Numbered from the stretch's first letter, positions 17,429 to 26,272 are shown. The stretch is 64,000 bases of DNA from Mycobacterium kansasii ATCC 12478 (GCF_000157895.3 NC_022663.1:3782001-3846000), one strand, 5' to 3'. The notes: generated by a model not told the origin, from the letters alone. Numbers and translations: made by a program.

Positions 17429-17968
17429 ATGGCAAACTCGTTGCTCGACTTCGTCATCTCGCTGGTACGCGATCCGGAGGCGGCCGCGCGCTATGCGGCC
17501 AACCCTGCCCAGGCGATCGCTGACGCTCACCTTACGAATGTGACCAGCGCCGACGTTAACAATCTGATCCCAGTAGTGTCGGATTCGCTGTCAATGGCCG
17601 GTTCGGCCGGCGCGACTGCCGGGACGCAAATCGCCGACCATGGCAACGTCTGGGCGAGCGGTGCGGCGGCGGCTGCCCTCGATGCGTTCTCGCCGCACAC
17701 CACGGCGCCGGCGTTCCAACCGCACAGCCCGGTAAGCCATGTGATCAACGAGCCGGTCTTGCCGGGGTCCGGCGATATACCCACCGATCCCTATCCAGTC
17801 GGGATCGAACCGCATGAGCCGTCGGTGCTGCTCGCCGGCGCTGACCTGCCCGATTCGACGTTCGACCACGGTGGTTTCCCGGCGGACGACCCGGCGATCT
17901 GGGACCACCCGATCATTCACCCGCACACCGCCGACCCCGATCACCACGGGTTCGGTATCCACGGGTGA
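17429..17968 (+). CDS. IniB-related conserved protein (Rv0340-like)
   Basis: I choose ATG 17429, preceded by GGAGG at 17420-17424, giving 179 residues as in Rv0340; a frame from 17321 would overlap the operator-like repeat. The first 50 residues (Leu-Leu-Asp-Phe-Val-Ile-Ser-Leu-Val-Arg-Asp, then Ala-Ala-Arg-Tyr-Ala-Ala-Asn-Pro-Ala-Gln-Ala) align by eye with the IniB N-terminus. This marks a shared IniB-like domain. The rest is Pro/His/Asp-rich and low in complexity, with Asp-His-His-Gly-Phe at the end. Function is unknown. It lies between iniR and iniBAC and carries the same upstream repeats, so it is probably induced with them by cell-wall stress. Confidence 0.8.
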   Translation: MANSLLDFVISLVRDPEAAARYAANPAQAIADAHLTNVTSADVNNLIPVVSDSLSMAGSAGATAGTQIADHGNVWASGAAAAALDAFSPHTTAPAFQPHSPVSHVINEPVLPGSGDIPTDPYPVGIEPHEPSVLLAGADLPDSTFDHGGFPADDPAIWDHPIIHPHTADPDHHGFGIHG

Positions 17969-18047
17969 CATTCAATTAGTTGCTGATCTGACTGATCGCC
18001 CGCTGAAGGCTTGACCGGTGGCTTTTTGACGTCCAGAAATGCGGTTG

Positions 18048-18108
18048 ATAGGGGCTGTTTTCGGTGTCGCATAGGGGCGCGTCAATTTCCCCTAACCCCC
18101 TAATGGGG
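18048..18108. promoter_or_regulatory. iniB upstream repeat cluster (ATAGGGGC x2, CCCCTAA x2)
   Basis: ATAGGGGC occurs at 18048-18055 and 18071-18078. CCCCTAA (18089-18095) and CCCCCTAATGGGG (18096-18108) follow. The first two are inverted relative to the last two, so the set is a loose palindrome of AGGGG/CCCCT half-sites. It lies 144-204 bases before the iniB ATG. Matching repeats ahead of the Rv0340-like gene support a common factor, likely IniR. Confidence 0.55.
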
Positions 18109-18251
18109 TGGCCCGGCCGATCCCGATGGGTACCTGACTGACCGGGGGATCTGACCCCGATTTCGGCGGGATGCTGACTCCATAGCGTTGATGGCAGAGC
18201 GCCGGTCTTCTCGGCGAACAACTCCACAAATTGAATTGAAGGGACATGAAC

Positions 18252-20999
18252 ATGACCTCGCTGGTCGACTACATCCTGAGCCTGTTCCGCAGTGAAGACG
18301 CGGCAAGGTCGTTCGTCGCCGCTCCCGGGCAGGCCATGACCAACGCCGGTTTGATCAATGTGTCGCCCGCGGAGTTCTCGTCGGCCGCGGCCAGCGCGCT
18401 GCCTTTCCTTGATCTTGGTGCCGGTGACCCGATCGGTGGTGTACAGCAGGCGGTGGCCGATCAGCACGGCCTTGCGTTGGCATCGGACGGGGGCGGCCTG
18501 TCGTCCGGGGTTGTTGCCCAGGATGCCGGAGCCGTCATGAGCGACGCCGGTGCTACGGCAGGCGGTGAGGGCCTGTTCGCGGGCGAGCTGGGCGCCTCCG
18601 CAGCAAACATCATTGCGACGGATGTGGGCGCCGGTTTGGCCACTGGGCTGAGCAGTGGTTTGGGTGCCGGGGTCTGGAGCCAGGGCGGGCTGGGTTGGCA
18701 GACGGGTGCGAGCGGATTCGTTCCCGGTGTCGTGTTTGCCGCCCCGACTGGAGGCTTTGGCAGTGAGGTGGGTCTGGGCTTCGGTGCCGGAGTCCAGGGC
18801 GCGATCGGCGCCCAGGTTGGTGCTGGGTTAGGCCTCGGGCTTGGCGCGCAGACGGGCTTGGGTGCCCAGGCTGGTCTAGGTTTTTCTGCCGGCTTTCAGG
18901 CCGGAATTGGAGCTCAAGTTGGAGCCGGCCTAGGTGTGGGTGCTCAGACGGGTCTGGGACTGCAGACCGGTGTGGGCTTTGGTCTTGGAGGCCAGACCGC
19001 CGTTGGTGGTCAGGCTGGTGCCGAACTGGGGTGGGGCCTGGGCGGCGGCATCGGTGGTGATGCCGTCTTCGGCGGTGGCGCCGGGTTTGGCCTCGGTGGC
19101 CAGGCCGGTGGGGCGATTGGTGGTCAGGCCGGTGGTGTGGTTGGCGCTGGTGTTGGTGGTCAGGCCGGTGGCGTGATTGGTGGCGAGTTTGGCGGCGCGG
19201 TCGGTGGCGGCTTTGGTGGTGGCGCCGGGTTTGGCCTCGGTGGTCAGGCCGGTGGGGCGATTGGTGGTCAGGCCGGTGGTGTGGTTGGCGCTGGTGTTGG
19301 TGGTCAGGCCGGTGGCGTGATCGGCGGCGCGGCCGGTGGCGGCTTTGGTGGTGGCGTCGGTGGCGCGATTGGTGGTCAGGCTGGTGGTGTGGTTGGCGCT
19401 GGTGTTGGTGGTCAGGCCGGTGGCGTGATTGGCGGCGCGGTCGGTGGCGGCTTTGGTGGTGGCGTCGGCGGGGCGATTGGTGGTCAGGCCGGTGGCGTGA
19501 TTGGTGGCGGCTTGGGCGGAGGCATAAGCGGCGGCCTGGGTGGTCAGGCCGGCGGCGCGATCGGTGGTCAGGCCAGTGGCGGTCTTGTAGGCAAGGTCGG
19601 TGTGGGCGGCCAAGGTGGCATTGGGGGTCAGGCCGGTGGCGCTGTTGGCGGAGCGGCGGGTATTGGAGGCCAGGCGGCGGTAAGTGCCGGTGGCGGTATC
19701 GCTGGCCAGGCCGCGGTCGCCAGTCAGGCGGGTATCGCTGGCCAGGCCGCGGTCGCCAGCCAGGCGGGTATCGCTGGCCAGGCCGCGGTCGCTGGTCAGG
19801 CGGGTATCGCGAGCCAGGCGGGCATCGCGAGCCAGGCGGGTATCGCGAGCCAGGCGGGCATCGCGAGCCAGGCGGGTATCGCTGGCCAGGCCGCGGTCGC
19901 TAGTCAGGCGGGTATCGCTGGCCAGGCCGCGGTCGCGAGCCAGGCGGGTATCGCTGGCCAGGCCGCGGTCGCGAGCCAGGCGAGTCTCGCGAGCCAGGCG
20001 GGTATCGCCAGTTCGGCGGGTATCGCAAGCCAGGCCGGTCTCGGCCTGGGCGGACAGGCAGCGTTGAGCGGAGGGGCAGCCGCCTCAGCTGGTGGTGGGC
20101 TCGCCGGCGTAACCAACGTCAGCGGCCTGACCGGTATCGGCGGCAACGCATCGCTGGGCGCGAGCAGCCAGGCCGGGTTGATCGCAAGCGAAGGCGCTGC
20201 CCTGAGCGGCGCGGCCACCCCGCATATTTCAGGCCCACTGGGTGGCGTCGGCGTGGGCGGTCAAACGGGCTTTACCAGCGGTGCCGGCCTGGGCATTGGA
20301 GCGGTCGGCCGCAGCGACATCGTGAGCGGCGAAAGCACCCATATCGGAGCGGGCGGCGGCACAGCTGCCGGACTCGGTGGCACGGCGACGGGCGCGGGCG
20401 GCGGCACAGCTGCGGGGCTCGGCGGCACGGCGAACGGGGCGGGCGGCGGCACTGCCGCGGGGCTCGGCGGCACCGCTGCAGGCGTCGGCGGCGACACCAG
20501 CCTCGGTGGCCAAGCCGGGCTAGGCGGAACCACCGCCGGCGGGGCCCATGGTGACATCCTCGGCCACGAAGGCGCCGCACTCGGCGGTGGCGTCAGCGCT
20601 GGTAGCACCCCGGCCGAGCATGGCCCGACCGTCCCTACGGTCCACGGCCCCGTCATCCAGGGAGGCGCGGGCGCCGGGGCCGACGGCCAGGTGACGCCGC
20701 CGTCGGCTGGTGGTCCCGTCGTCCACAGCCCGGGCGCTGTCGGACTCGGTGGCGCGCAACCTCCGGTGATCAGCGCACCGGCGCCGCACGCGCCGACGCC
20801 TACGCCTGCGCCGGCGCACATTCCTCCGGTTGAGCACGCGCCCGTGATAACGCCGCAGGAGCATGTGTCGGTCGAGCCGCCGGTCCAGCACGAGCCGCCG
20901 AGTCCCTCGGTGTTCGGCCATGAGCCGCCGATGCCACACACGCCGCCGATGCACACTGAGCCGCCGTCGCACGGGCCGATGGGTCCGCACGGGTTCTGA
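18252..20999 (+). CDS. iniB: IniB, isoniazid-inducible Gly/Ala-rich protein
   Basis: The start is set by the ribosome site GAAGGGA (18238-18244): ATG 18252 is 7 bases away, while ATG 18246 is too close. The product begins Met-Thr-Ser-Leu-Val-Asp-Tyr-Ile-Leu-Ser-Leu-Phe-Arg-Ser-Glu-Asp-Ala-Ala, as in M. tuberculosis IniB. It is 915 residues, nearly double the 479 I recall there. The extra length is Gly-Gly-Gln-Ala-Gly-Gly-Val-Ile-Gly-Gly repeats (about 270-460) and Ala-Val-Ala-Ser-Gln-Ala-Gly-Ile-Ala-Gly-Gln units (about 475-610). The C-terminus is Pro/His-rich and ends Met-Gly-Pro-His-Gly-Phe. iniB heads the operon induced by inhibitors of cell-wall synthesis; its biochemical role is unknown. 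The repeats make length variation between strains likely. Confidence 0.92.
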   Translation: MTSLVDYILSLFRSEDAARSFVAAPGQAMTNAGLINVSPAEFSSAAASALPFLDLGAGDPIGGVQQAVADQHGLALASDGGGLSSGVVAQDAGAVMSDAGATAGGEGLFAGELGASAANIIATDVGAGLATGLSSGLGAGVWSQGGLGWQTGASGFVPGVVFAAPTGGFGSEVGLGFGAGVQGAIGAQVGAGLGLGLGAQTGLGAQAGLGFSAGFQAGIGAQVGAGLGVGAQTGLGLQTGVGFGLGGQTAVGGQAGAELGWGLGGGIGGDAVFGGGAGFGLGGQAGGAIGGQAGGVVGAGVGGQAGGVIGGEFGGAVGGGFGGGAGFGLGGQAGGAIGGQAGGVVGAGVGGQAGGVIGGAAGGGFGGGVGGAIGGQAGGVVGAGVGGQAGGVIGGAVGGGFGGGVGGAIGGQAGGVIGGGLGGGISGGLGGQAGGAIGGQASGGLVGKVGVGGQGGIGGQAGGAVGGAAGIGGQAAVSAGGGIAGQAAVASQAGIAGQAAVASQAGIAGQAAVAGQAGIASQAGIASQAGIASQAGIASQAGIAGQAAVASQAGIAGQAAVASQAGIAGQAAVASQASLASQAGIASSAGIASQAGLGLGGQAALSGGAAASAGGGLAGVTNVSGLTGIGGNASLGASSQAGLIASEGAALSGAATPHISGPLGGVGVGGQTGFTSGAGLGIGAVGRSDIVSGESTHIGAGGGTAAGLGGTATGAGGGTAAGLGGTANGAGGGTAAGLGGTAAGVGGDTSLGGQAGLGGTTAGGAHGDILGHEGAALGGGVSAGSTPAEHGPTVPTVHGPVIQGGAGAGADGQVTPPSAGGPVVHSPGAVGLGGAQPPVISAPAPHAPTPTPAPAHIPPVEHAPVITPQEHVSVEPPVQHEPPSPSVFGHEPPMPHTPPMHTEPPSHGPMGPHGF

Positions 21000-21021
21000 T
21001 TCGGCGGAGCCGGCGCGCGAA

Positions 21022-21054
21022 AACCGGCGGGGACCTTCGTGGTCCCCGCCGGTT
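21022..21054 (+). terminator. Perfect 14-bp hairpin between iniB and iniA
   Basis: AACCGGCGGGGACC (21022-21035), loop TTCGT, then GGTCCCCGCCGGTT (21041-21054) form a perfect 14-base-pair stem 22 bases after the iniB stop. No T-tract follows, so it is either a weak intrinsic terminator/attenuator or an RNA-stabilising element that sets the iniB to iniA ratio. Confidence 0.7.
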
Positions 21055-21101
21055 CGTGCGCCTACCGTAATTGCAGGCGATCGAGAAAGTGGGGCAGTGC
21101 G

Positions 21102-22925
21102 GTGACTCAACCCGATGACCCGCGTCGGGTCGGTGTGATCGTCGAATTGATCGATCACACCATCGCGATCGCAGAACTCAACGAACGCGGTGATTTGGTG
21201 CGACGGTTGAGGCGCGCCCGCGCGCGGATCACCGACCCGCAGATCCGGGTGGTGATCGCCGGCCAGCTCAAACAGGGGAAGAGCCAACTGCTCAATGCAT
21301 TGCTCAATCTGCCGGTCGCGCGGGTGGGAGACGACGAGGCCACCGTCCTGATCACCGTCGTCAGCTACAGCGCCCAGCCGTCGGCTCGGATCATCTTGGC
21401 GGCAGGGCCCAACGGCGAGACGACGGCCGTCGACATCCCGGTCGACGACATCACCACCGATCTGCGTCGGGCCCCGCAAGCACGCGGCCGCGCCGTACTT
21501 CGAGTGGAGATCGGCGCGCCGAGTCCGCTGCTTCAGGGCGGGCTGACGTTCATCGACACCCCCGGCGTGGGTGGCCACGGGCAGCCGCATCTGTCGGCGA
21601 CACTGGGGCTGCTGCCCGACGCCGACGCGCTCCTGATGGTCAGCGATGCCAGCCAGGAATTCACCGAACCGGAGATGTGGTTTCTGTGCAAGGCCCACCA
21701 GGTCTGTCCGGTCGGGGCGGTGGTGGCCACCAAAACCGATCTGTACCCGCATTGGCGCGAGATCGTCAACACCAATGCCGCGCACCTGCAGCGGGCCCGC
21801 GTGCCCATGCCGATCGTCCCCGTTTCGTCATTGTTGCGCAGCCATGCCGTCACGTCGAACGACAAGGAACTCAACGAAGAATCCAACTTCCCGGCGATCG
21901 TGAAGTTCCTCAGCGAGAAGGTGCTGTCCCGTGAGACCGACCGGGTGCGTGACGAAGTTCTACGTGAAATACACTCGGCGGCAGAGCAATTAGCGATATC
22001 CGTCGGTTCGGAATTGTCGGTCATCAACGACCCGGCGATGCGGGACCGGCTGGCTTCCGACTTGGAGAGGCGCAAGCGCGAAGCCCAGGATGCGCTGCAG
22101 CAGACCGCGTTGTGGCAGCAGGTGCTCAATGACGGTTTCACCGACCTGAGCACCGACGTGGACCACGACTTGCGGGCGCGCTTCCGCGCGGTCACCGAAG
22201 ATGCTGAGCGGCAAATCGATTCGTGTGACCCGACGCTGCATTGGGCCGAGATCGGCGCCGACGTGGAAAACGCGATTGCCACGGCCGTCGGGGACAACTT
22301 CGTCTGGGCATATCATCGCGCCGAGGCATTGGCTGACGACGTCGCCAGCTCGTTCACCGACGCGGGACTGGATTCGGTGATGTCCCCGGAGCTCAGCAAG
22401 CGCGCTATGGGCGCGGATTTCGGCCAGCTCAAGGCGCTGGCCCGGCTGGAAGCCAAGCCAGCCGGCAAGGCGCAGAAAATGGTTTCCGGCTTGCGGGGTT
22501 CCTACGGCGGCGTGGTGATGATCGGGATGTTGTCCTCAGTGGCCGGTCTCGGTCTGTTCAACCCCGTGTCGGTCGGGGCCGGGCTGATACTCGGCCGCAT
22601 GGCCTACAAGGAGGACAAGGAGAACCGGCTGCTGCGGGCCCGCGCCGAGGCCAAGACCAATGTGCGGCGCTTCGTCGACGACGTCTCGTTCGTGGTCGGC
22701 AAGGAGTCGCGCGACCGGCTCAAGATGATCCAGCGCACGTTACGCGACCACTACCGCGAGATCGCCAACGAGCTCACCCGATCGCTGAATGAATCGCTGC
22801 AAGCCACCGTCACCGCGGCACACCTGGAAGAAGCCGAGCGCGACACCAGGATTCGCGAACTCGAACGACAGCTCGACATCCTGAACCAGGTGACCGACAA
22901 CCTGCGCAAGTTGAAGCCATGCTGA
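21102..22925 (+). CDS. iniA: IniA, dynamin-like GTPase
   Basis: IniA is a bacterial dynamin-like protein that remodels membranes and is linked to tolerance of isoniazid and ethambutol. From GTG 21102 the product is 607 residues. The P-loop Gly-Gln-Leu-Lys-Gln-Gly-Lys-Ser-Gln-Leu is near residue 50, Asp-Thr-Pro-Gly-Val-Gly-Gly near 150, and Thr-Lys-Thr-Asp near 205. A helical stalk follows, then a hydrophobic tip (Val-Met-Ile-Gly-Met-Leu-Ser-Ser, then Gly-Leu-Gly-Leu-Phe-Asn-Pro) that should insert into lipid. An alternative GTG at 21039 matches the annotated M. tuberculosis start but sits in the loop of the hairpin and would read through its 3' arm. GTG 21102 (Val-Thr-Gln-Pro-Asp-Asp) is more plausible. 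iniC follows after 16 bases. Confidence 0.9.
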   Translation: MTQPDDPRRVGVIVELIDHTIAIAELNERGDLVRRLRRARARITDPQIRVVIAGQLKQGKSQLLNALLNLPVARVGDDEATVLITVVSYSAQPSARIILAAGPNGETTAVDIPVDDITTDLRRAPQARGRAVLRVEIGAPSPLLQGGLTFIDTPGVGGHGQPHLSATLGLLPDADALLMVSDASQEFTEPEMWFLCKAHQVCPVGAVVATKTDLYPHWREIVNTNAAHLQRARVPMPIVPVSSLLRSHAVTSNDKELNEESNFPAIVKFLSEKVLSRETDRVRDEVLREIHSAAEQLAISVGSELSVINDPAMRDRLASDLERRKREAQDALQQTALWQQVLNDGFTDLSTDVDHDLRARFRAVTEDAERQIDSCDPTLHWAEIGADVENAIATAVGDNFVWAYHRAEALADDVASSFTDAGLDSVMSPELSKRAMGADFGQLKALARLEAKPAGKAQKMVSGLRGSYGGVVMIGMLSSVAGLGLFNPVSVGAGLILGRMAYKEDKENRLLRARAEAKTNVRRFVDDVSFVVGKESRDRLKMIQRTLRDHYREIANELTRSLNESLQATVTAAHLEEAERDTRIRELERQLDILNQVTDNLRKLKPC

Positions 22926-22941
22926 CGCTGCTGGGACGAGA

Positions 22942-24423
22942 GTGAGCACAACCGATCGGGTCCGCGCGATTCTGGGCGGAACCATCGAGGCCTACCGGGG
23001 TGAGCCGGCCTACCGGCAGCGGGCAGACGTCTTCTACGAGCTCGAGCGCATCAGGGCGCGGCTGGGTGAACCGATCCGGATCGCCCTGGCCGGCACGCTC
23101 AAGGCGGGCAAATCCACTCTGGTCAACGCGCTTGTCGGCGACGACATCGCCCCGACCGATGCCACCGAGGCAACCCGGATCGTGACCTGGTTCCGGCACG
23201 GTCCGGCCCCGAGGGTGACCGCCAACCACCGCGGCGGACGGCGCACGAATGTGCCGATCACGCATCGGGGCGGTCTGAGTTTCGACTTGAGCAGGCTCGA
23301 CCCCGCCGACGTCGTCGACCTGGACGTCGAGTGGCCCGCCGAGGAATTGGCTGGGGCCACCATCATCGACACCCCGGGCACGTCGTCGCTGGCGCGCGAT
23401 ACCTCCGAGCGCACCCTGCGGCTCTTGATCCCCGCCGACGGGGTGCCGCGGGTGGACGCGGTGGTGTTTCTGCTTCGCACTCTCAACGCCGCGGACGTTG
23501 CCTTGCTCAAACAGATCGGCGGCCTCGTGGGTGGTTCGGCGGGTGCGCTGGGAATCATCGGTGTGGCGTCGCGGGCTGACGAGATCGGCGCGGGGCGCAT
23601 CGACGCCATGGTCTCGGCCAAGGATGTGGCCAAGCGGTTCACCAGTGAGCTGAGCCGCACGGGCGTCTGTCAGGCGGTGGTACCGGTATCCGGGCTGCTC
23701 GCGCTGACCGCGCGCACGCTGCGCCAGGCCGAGTTTGTCGCATTGAAGAAGCTGGCTGGCGCAGATCCCGCCGAACTCAACAAAGCCTTGCTGAGCGTGG
23801 ATCGTTTTGTCCGGCCGGACAGTTCGTTACCGGTGGATGCGGGCACGCGCGTGCAGGTGCTCGAGCGGTTCGGCATGTTCGGCATCCGCATTTCGATTGC
23901 CCTGCTGGCGGCCGGTATCACCGATTCGTCGGGGCTGGCAGCCGAATTGCTGGAGCGCAGCGGGCTGGTGGAGCTTCGCAAGGTGATCGATCAGCAGTTC
24001 GCGCAACGCGCCGACATGCTCAAGGCGCATACCGCGCTGGTGTCGTTGCGCCGGTTTGTGCAGCTGCACCCGGTCATGGCGACGCCGTACGTGATCGCCG
24101 ACATCGACCCGCTGTTGGCCGACACCCACGCCTTCGAGGAACTCCGAGTGCTCAGTCTGTTGCCTTCGCGGACAACGACATTGAACGAGGATGAACTCTC
24201 ATCGCTGCGCCGCATCATCGGTGGCTCCGGTACCAGTCCCGCAGCCCGGCTGGGCCTGAGTCCGGAGAACTACCATGACGGTCCACGCGCCGCGCTCGCC
24301 GCGGTGCAGCGTTGGCGCCGCCGAGCCGAACACCCGCTCAACGATCCATTCACCACCAGGGCCTGTCGCGCGGCGGTGCGCAGTGCGGAAGCGATGGTGG
24401 CCGGATTCGCCGCACGGCGCTGA
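22942..24423 (+). CDS. iniC: IniC, dynamin-like GTPase partner of IniA
   Basis: The 493 residues equal the M. tuberculosis IniC length. The P-loop Gly-Thr-Leu-Lys-Ala-Gly-Lys-Ser-Thr-Leu-Val-Asn is at about 48-59 and Asp-Thr-Pro-Gly-Thr-Ser-Ser at about 143-149. Ala-Ser-Arg-Ala-Asp-Glu at about 212-217 takes the place of the usual guanine-specificity motif. Unlike IniA it lacks a clear hydrophobic membrane tip. It probably works with IniA on the inner face of the plasma membrane. The GTG start is 16 bases after the iniA stop. Its stop lies 4 bases from the stop of the convergent Hsp70-like gene, so the operon ends here without room for a long terminator. Confidence 0.92.
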   Translation: MSTTDRVRAILGGTIEAYRGEPAYRQRADVFYELERIRARLGEPIRIALAGTLKAGKSTLVNALVGDDIAPTDATEATRIVTWFRHGPAPRVTANHRGGRRTNVPITHRGGLSFDLSRLDPADVVDLDVEWPAEELAGATIIDTPGTSSLARDTSERTLRLLIPADGVPRVDAVVFLLRTLNAADVALLKQIGGLVGGSAGALGIIGVASRADEIGAGRIDAMVSAKDVAKRFTSELSRTGVCQAVVPVSGLLALTARTLRQAEFVALKKLAGADPAELNKALLSVDRFVRPDSSLPVDAGTRVQVLERFGMFGIRISIALLAAGITDSSGLAAELLERSGLVELRKVIDQQFAQRADMLKAHTALVSLRRFVQLHPVMATPYVIADIDPLLADTHAFEELRVLSLLPSRTTTLNEDELSSLRRIIGGSGTSPAARLGLSPENYHDGPRAALAAVQRWRRRAEHPLNDPFTTRACRAAVRSAEAMVAGFAARR

Positions 24424-24427
24424 CCCG

Positions 24428-26182
24428 TTAGGTCCCCGGTGCCGCTGTGGTCGGCGTGACGGGCGCGGCTGTCGTTGTCGGTGGCTGTTGAGTGGTCGTC
24501 GGCGGCGCGGTAGTCGTCGGCGGCGCCGTGGTGGTCGTCGGCTTGGTGGTGGTCGGCTGGGTTGTTGTCGTGGTCGGCGGAGCAGTCGTCGTGGTGGTGG
24601 TCGTGGTAGTCGTGGGCGGCGACGTCGTGGTGGTCGATGGCGGGGCGGTTGTCGTTGTGGCCGGCGGTGGCGGCGGCGTTGTGGTGCTTGGTGTTATCAC
24701 CGTCACCGTGGGGCTGTTGTTCGGCCCGACCACCGTCACCGTCTGCGGTGTCGGCGGGGGCACCGGCGATGTGGTGTTGACCGGCCTGCTTTTGCCCGGG
24801 CTCAGTATCAGCCCCAACACCACCGCGACCAATATCGCCAAACCTGCTGCGGCCAGGCTGAAGACCACGGCGGCGCGCTTGTACCACGGCAGAGGTTCGG
24901 CTTCGATAGCCGGCGGCTGGTCACGCTGCTGGTCGAAAGCCGTTGCGGTGCGACCGTATTCACCAGTGGCATCGGGGCCGGTGTAGGGGACCGGTTCGTT
25001 GCCGGTGTTGGCGTCCTCGGACCAGGCCAGCGGGAGGTTGGCCGGTTCGGTGGCGGGTGGATTGACCCACGCCGTCGGCGCTGCCTCGGTGGGGACGACC
25101 GCGCCGACGATATGAGTAGCTGCGTCGACGGCGGGTCCGGCACCGGTCGGGGCACCCGCTGACGACTGTGCCTGGCCAAGTAGGCCCGCGCCGATCGCGG
25201 CGCTGGACGAGGGTTGCGGCGTGGTGAAGACGGGCACCTGCAAGCGTTCCGACAGGCGGGTGGTGACCAGCGGGATCGCGGCGCCGCCGCCAGTCGTGGC
25301 TACGGCGGCCAGGGTGACCCGAAACCCGTTGCGCTGCAATATCTCTTCGACAAAGCCGACGAACCGGTCCAGCGGGGTGGCGATCAGTTGCTCAAAATCG
25401 TTGCGCGACAGCCGAACCGCCTCGCCGGCGCCGGTGGCAATGGTTGCCGTCGTCAAGGCCGACAGTTGCTCTTTGGCGGCCCGGCATCCGCCGAGGAGAC
25501 GCGTCACCGACCCCATGCTGGTGGCGGTGCCCGACACCTCCGTGCCGTCGACATCGGGGGCCACTCTGAGCAGGTGGCCCAGGACAAGCTGGTCGATTTC
25601 GTCGCCGGAGAACTCGCGGTACCGAACCGTCGGGCCGATCTGGCGGAGATTCGAACCGGCGTCGGCCAAGGTTACGCTCGTACCCCCGGCGCCGAAGTCG
25701 CACAGCGCGACGACCCCACTCGTCGGGCATCCGGGCCTGGCGTGCAGCGCCGCCAGCGAGGCCGTGGCATCGGAGATCACCGCCGCCGGCACGCCGTCGG
25801 GCGCCAATGCGGGCTGGCTGCGCAGTGCTCCCCGCAGTGCGGCGAACTGGCCTTCGGACCAGTAGGCCGGAGCCGCGACGGTGATCGGGGCGCCGTAGCC
25901 GACGGTTCGTGCCATGGCGTTGAGTGCTTCCACCGTGAGGGCCTCGCCTTGATGCCTGGTCCCGTCGGCCGCCACCAGCGGGGCCGGGTCGCCGACCCGT
26001 TCGACAAAACCGCGCAACACCAGTCCCGGCTCGGTCACGCCCGGGTTCTCTTCTGGCAGGCCCACTTCGGCTGCCCGATGCTCGAACAGCCGTAACACTG
26101 ATGCCCGTCGCATCGGGGTGCCATCCGCCCGGGCCGCGACCAGGTTGGCCACCCCGATGGACAACCCGAGCGAAACGCTCAT
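24428..26182 (-). CDS. Membrane-anchored degenerate Hsp70 with Thr/Pro-rich outer tail
   Basis: From ATG 26182 the product is 584 residues. Residues 1-335 follow the Hsp70/actin-like ATPase fold: Leu-Cys-Asp-Phe-Gly-Ala-Gly-Gly-Thr-Ser-Val at 159-169 (phosphate 2) and Ala-Thr-Thr-Gly-Gly-Gly-Ala-Ala-Ile-Pro at 295-304 (adenosine motif). The first phosphate loop is degenerate: Gly-Leu-Ser-Ile-Gly-Val-Ala replaces the usual Gly-Ile-Asp-Leu-Gly-Thr-Thr, so the key Asp is missing. There is no substrate-binding domain. A linker (340-430) leads to Pro-Trp-Tyr-Lys-Arg and one span (about 437-460). About 120 Thr/Pro residues that should face outward follow. The next two minus-strand genes share the span-and-Thr-tail design. 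It looks like a sensor or scaffold rather than a chaperone (inference). Confidence 0.8.
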   Translation of the reverse strand: MSVSLGLSIGVANLVAARADGTPMRRASVLRLFEHRAAEVGLPEENPGVTEPGLVLRGFVERVGDPAPLVAADGTRHQGEALTVEALNAMARTVGYGAPITVAAPAYWSEGQFAALRGALRSQPALAPDGVPAAVISDATASLAALHARPGCPTSGVVALCDFGAGGTSVTLADAGSNLRQIGPTVRYREFSGDEIDQLVLGHLLRVAPDVDGTEVSGTATSMGSVTRLLGGCRAAKEQLSALTTATIATGAGEAVRLSRNDFEQLIATPLDRFVGFVEEILQRNGFRVTLAAVATTGGGAAIPLVTTRLSERLQVPVFTTPQPSSSAAIGAGLLGQAQSSAGAPTGAGPAVDAATHIVGAVVPTEAAPTAWVNPPATEPANLPLAWSEDANTGNEPVPYTGPDATGEYGRTATAFDQQRDQPPAIEAEPLPWYKRAAVVFSLAAAGLAILVAVVLGLILSPGKSRPVNTTSPVPPPTPQTVTVVGPNNSPTVTVITPSTTTPPPPPATTTTAPPSTTTTSPPTTTTTTTTTTAPPTTTTTQPTTTKPTTTTAPPTTTAPPTTTQQPPTTTAAPVTPTTAAPGT

Positions 26183-26272
26183 CTCGCACCCCCTGGGGTC
26201 CATTGCGTTGCCGGCGATTGGTGGCCGACGGCCGTTCCCCACGATAGCCGCCGTCGAAGTGCTGGGATCGGC

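Noticed and set aside
18026..18050. TTGACG...TTGATA as an iniB promoter
   Set aside because: Spacing of 13 bases between the hexamers is too short for a vegetative promoter. The region is better described by its repeat half-sites.
19080..20000. CRISPR-like regular repeats
   Set aside because: Repeats are in frame inside iniB, encode Gly-Gln-Ala units and have no unique spacers.
21039..22925. GTG 21039 as the iniA start
   Set aside because: It lies in the loop of a perfect hairpin and codes through its 3' arm. GTG 21102 begins the more conserved part. Kept only as an alternative.
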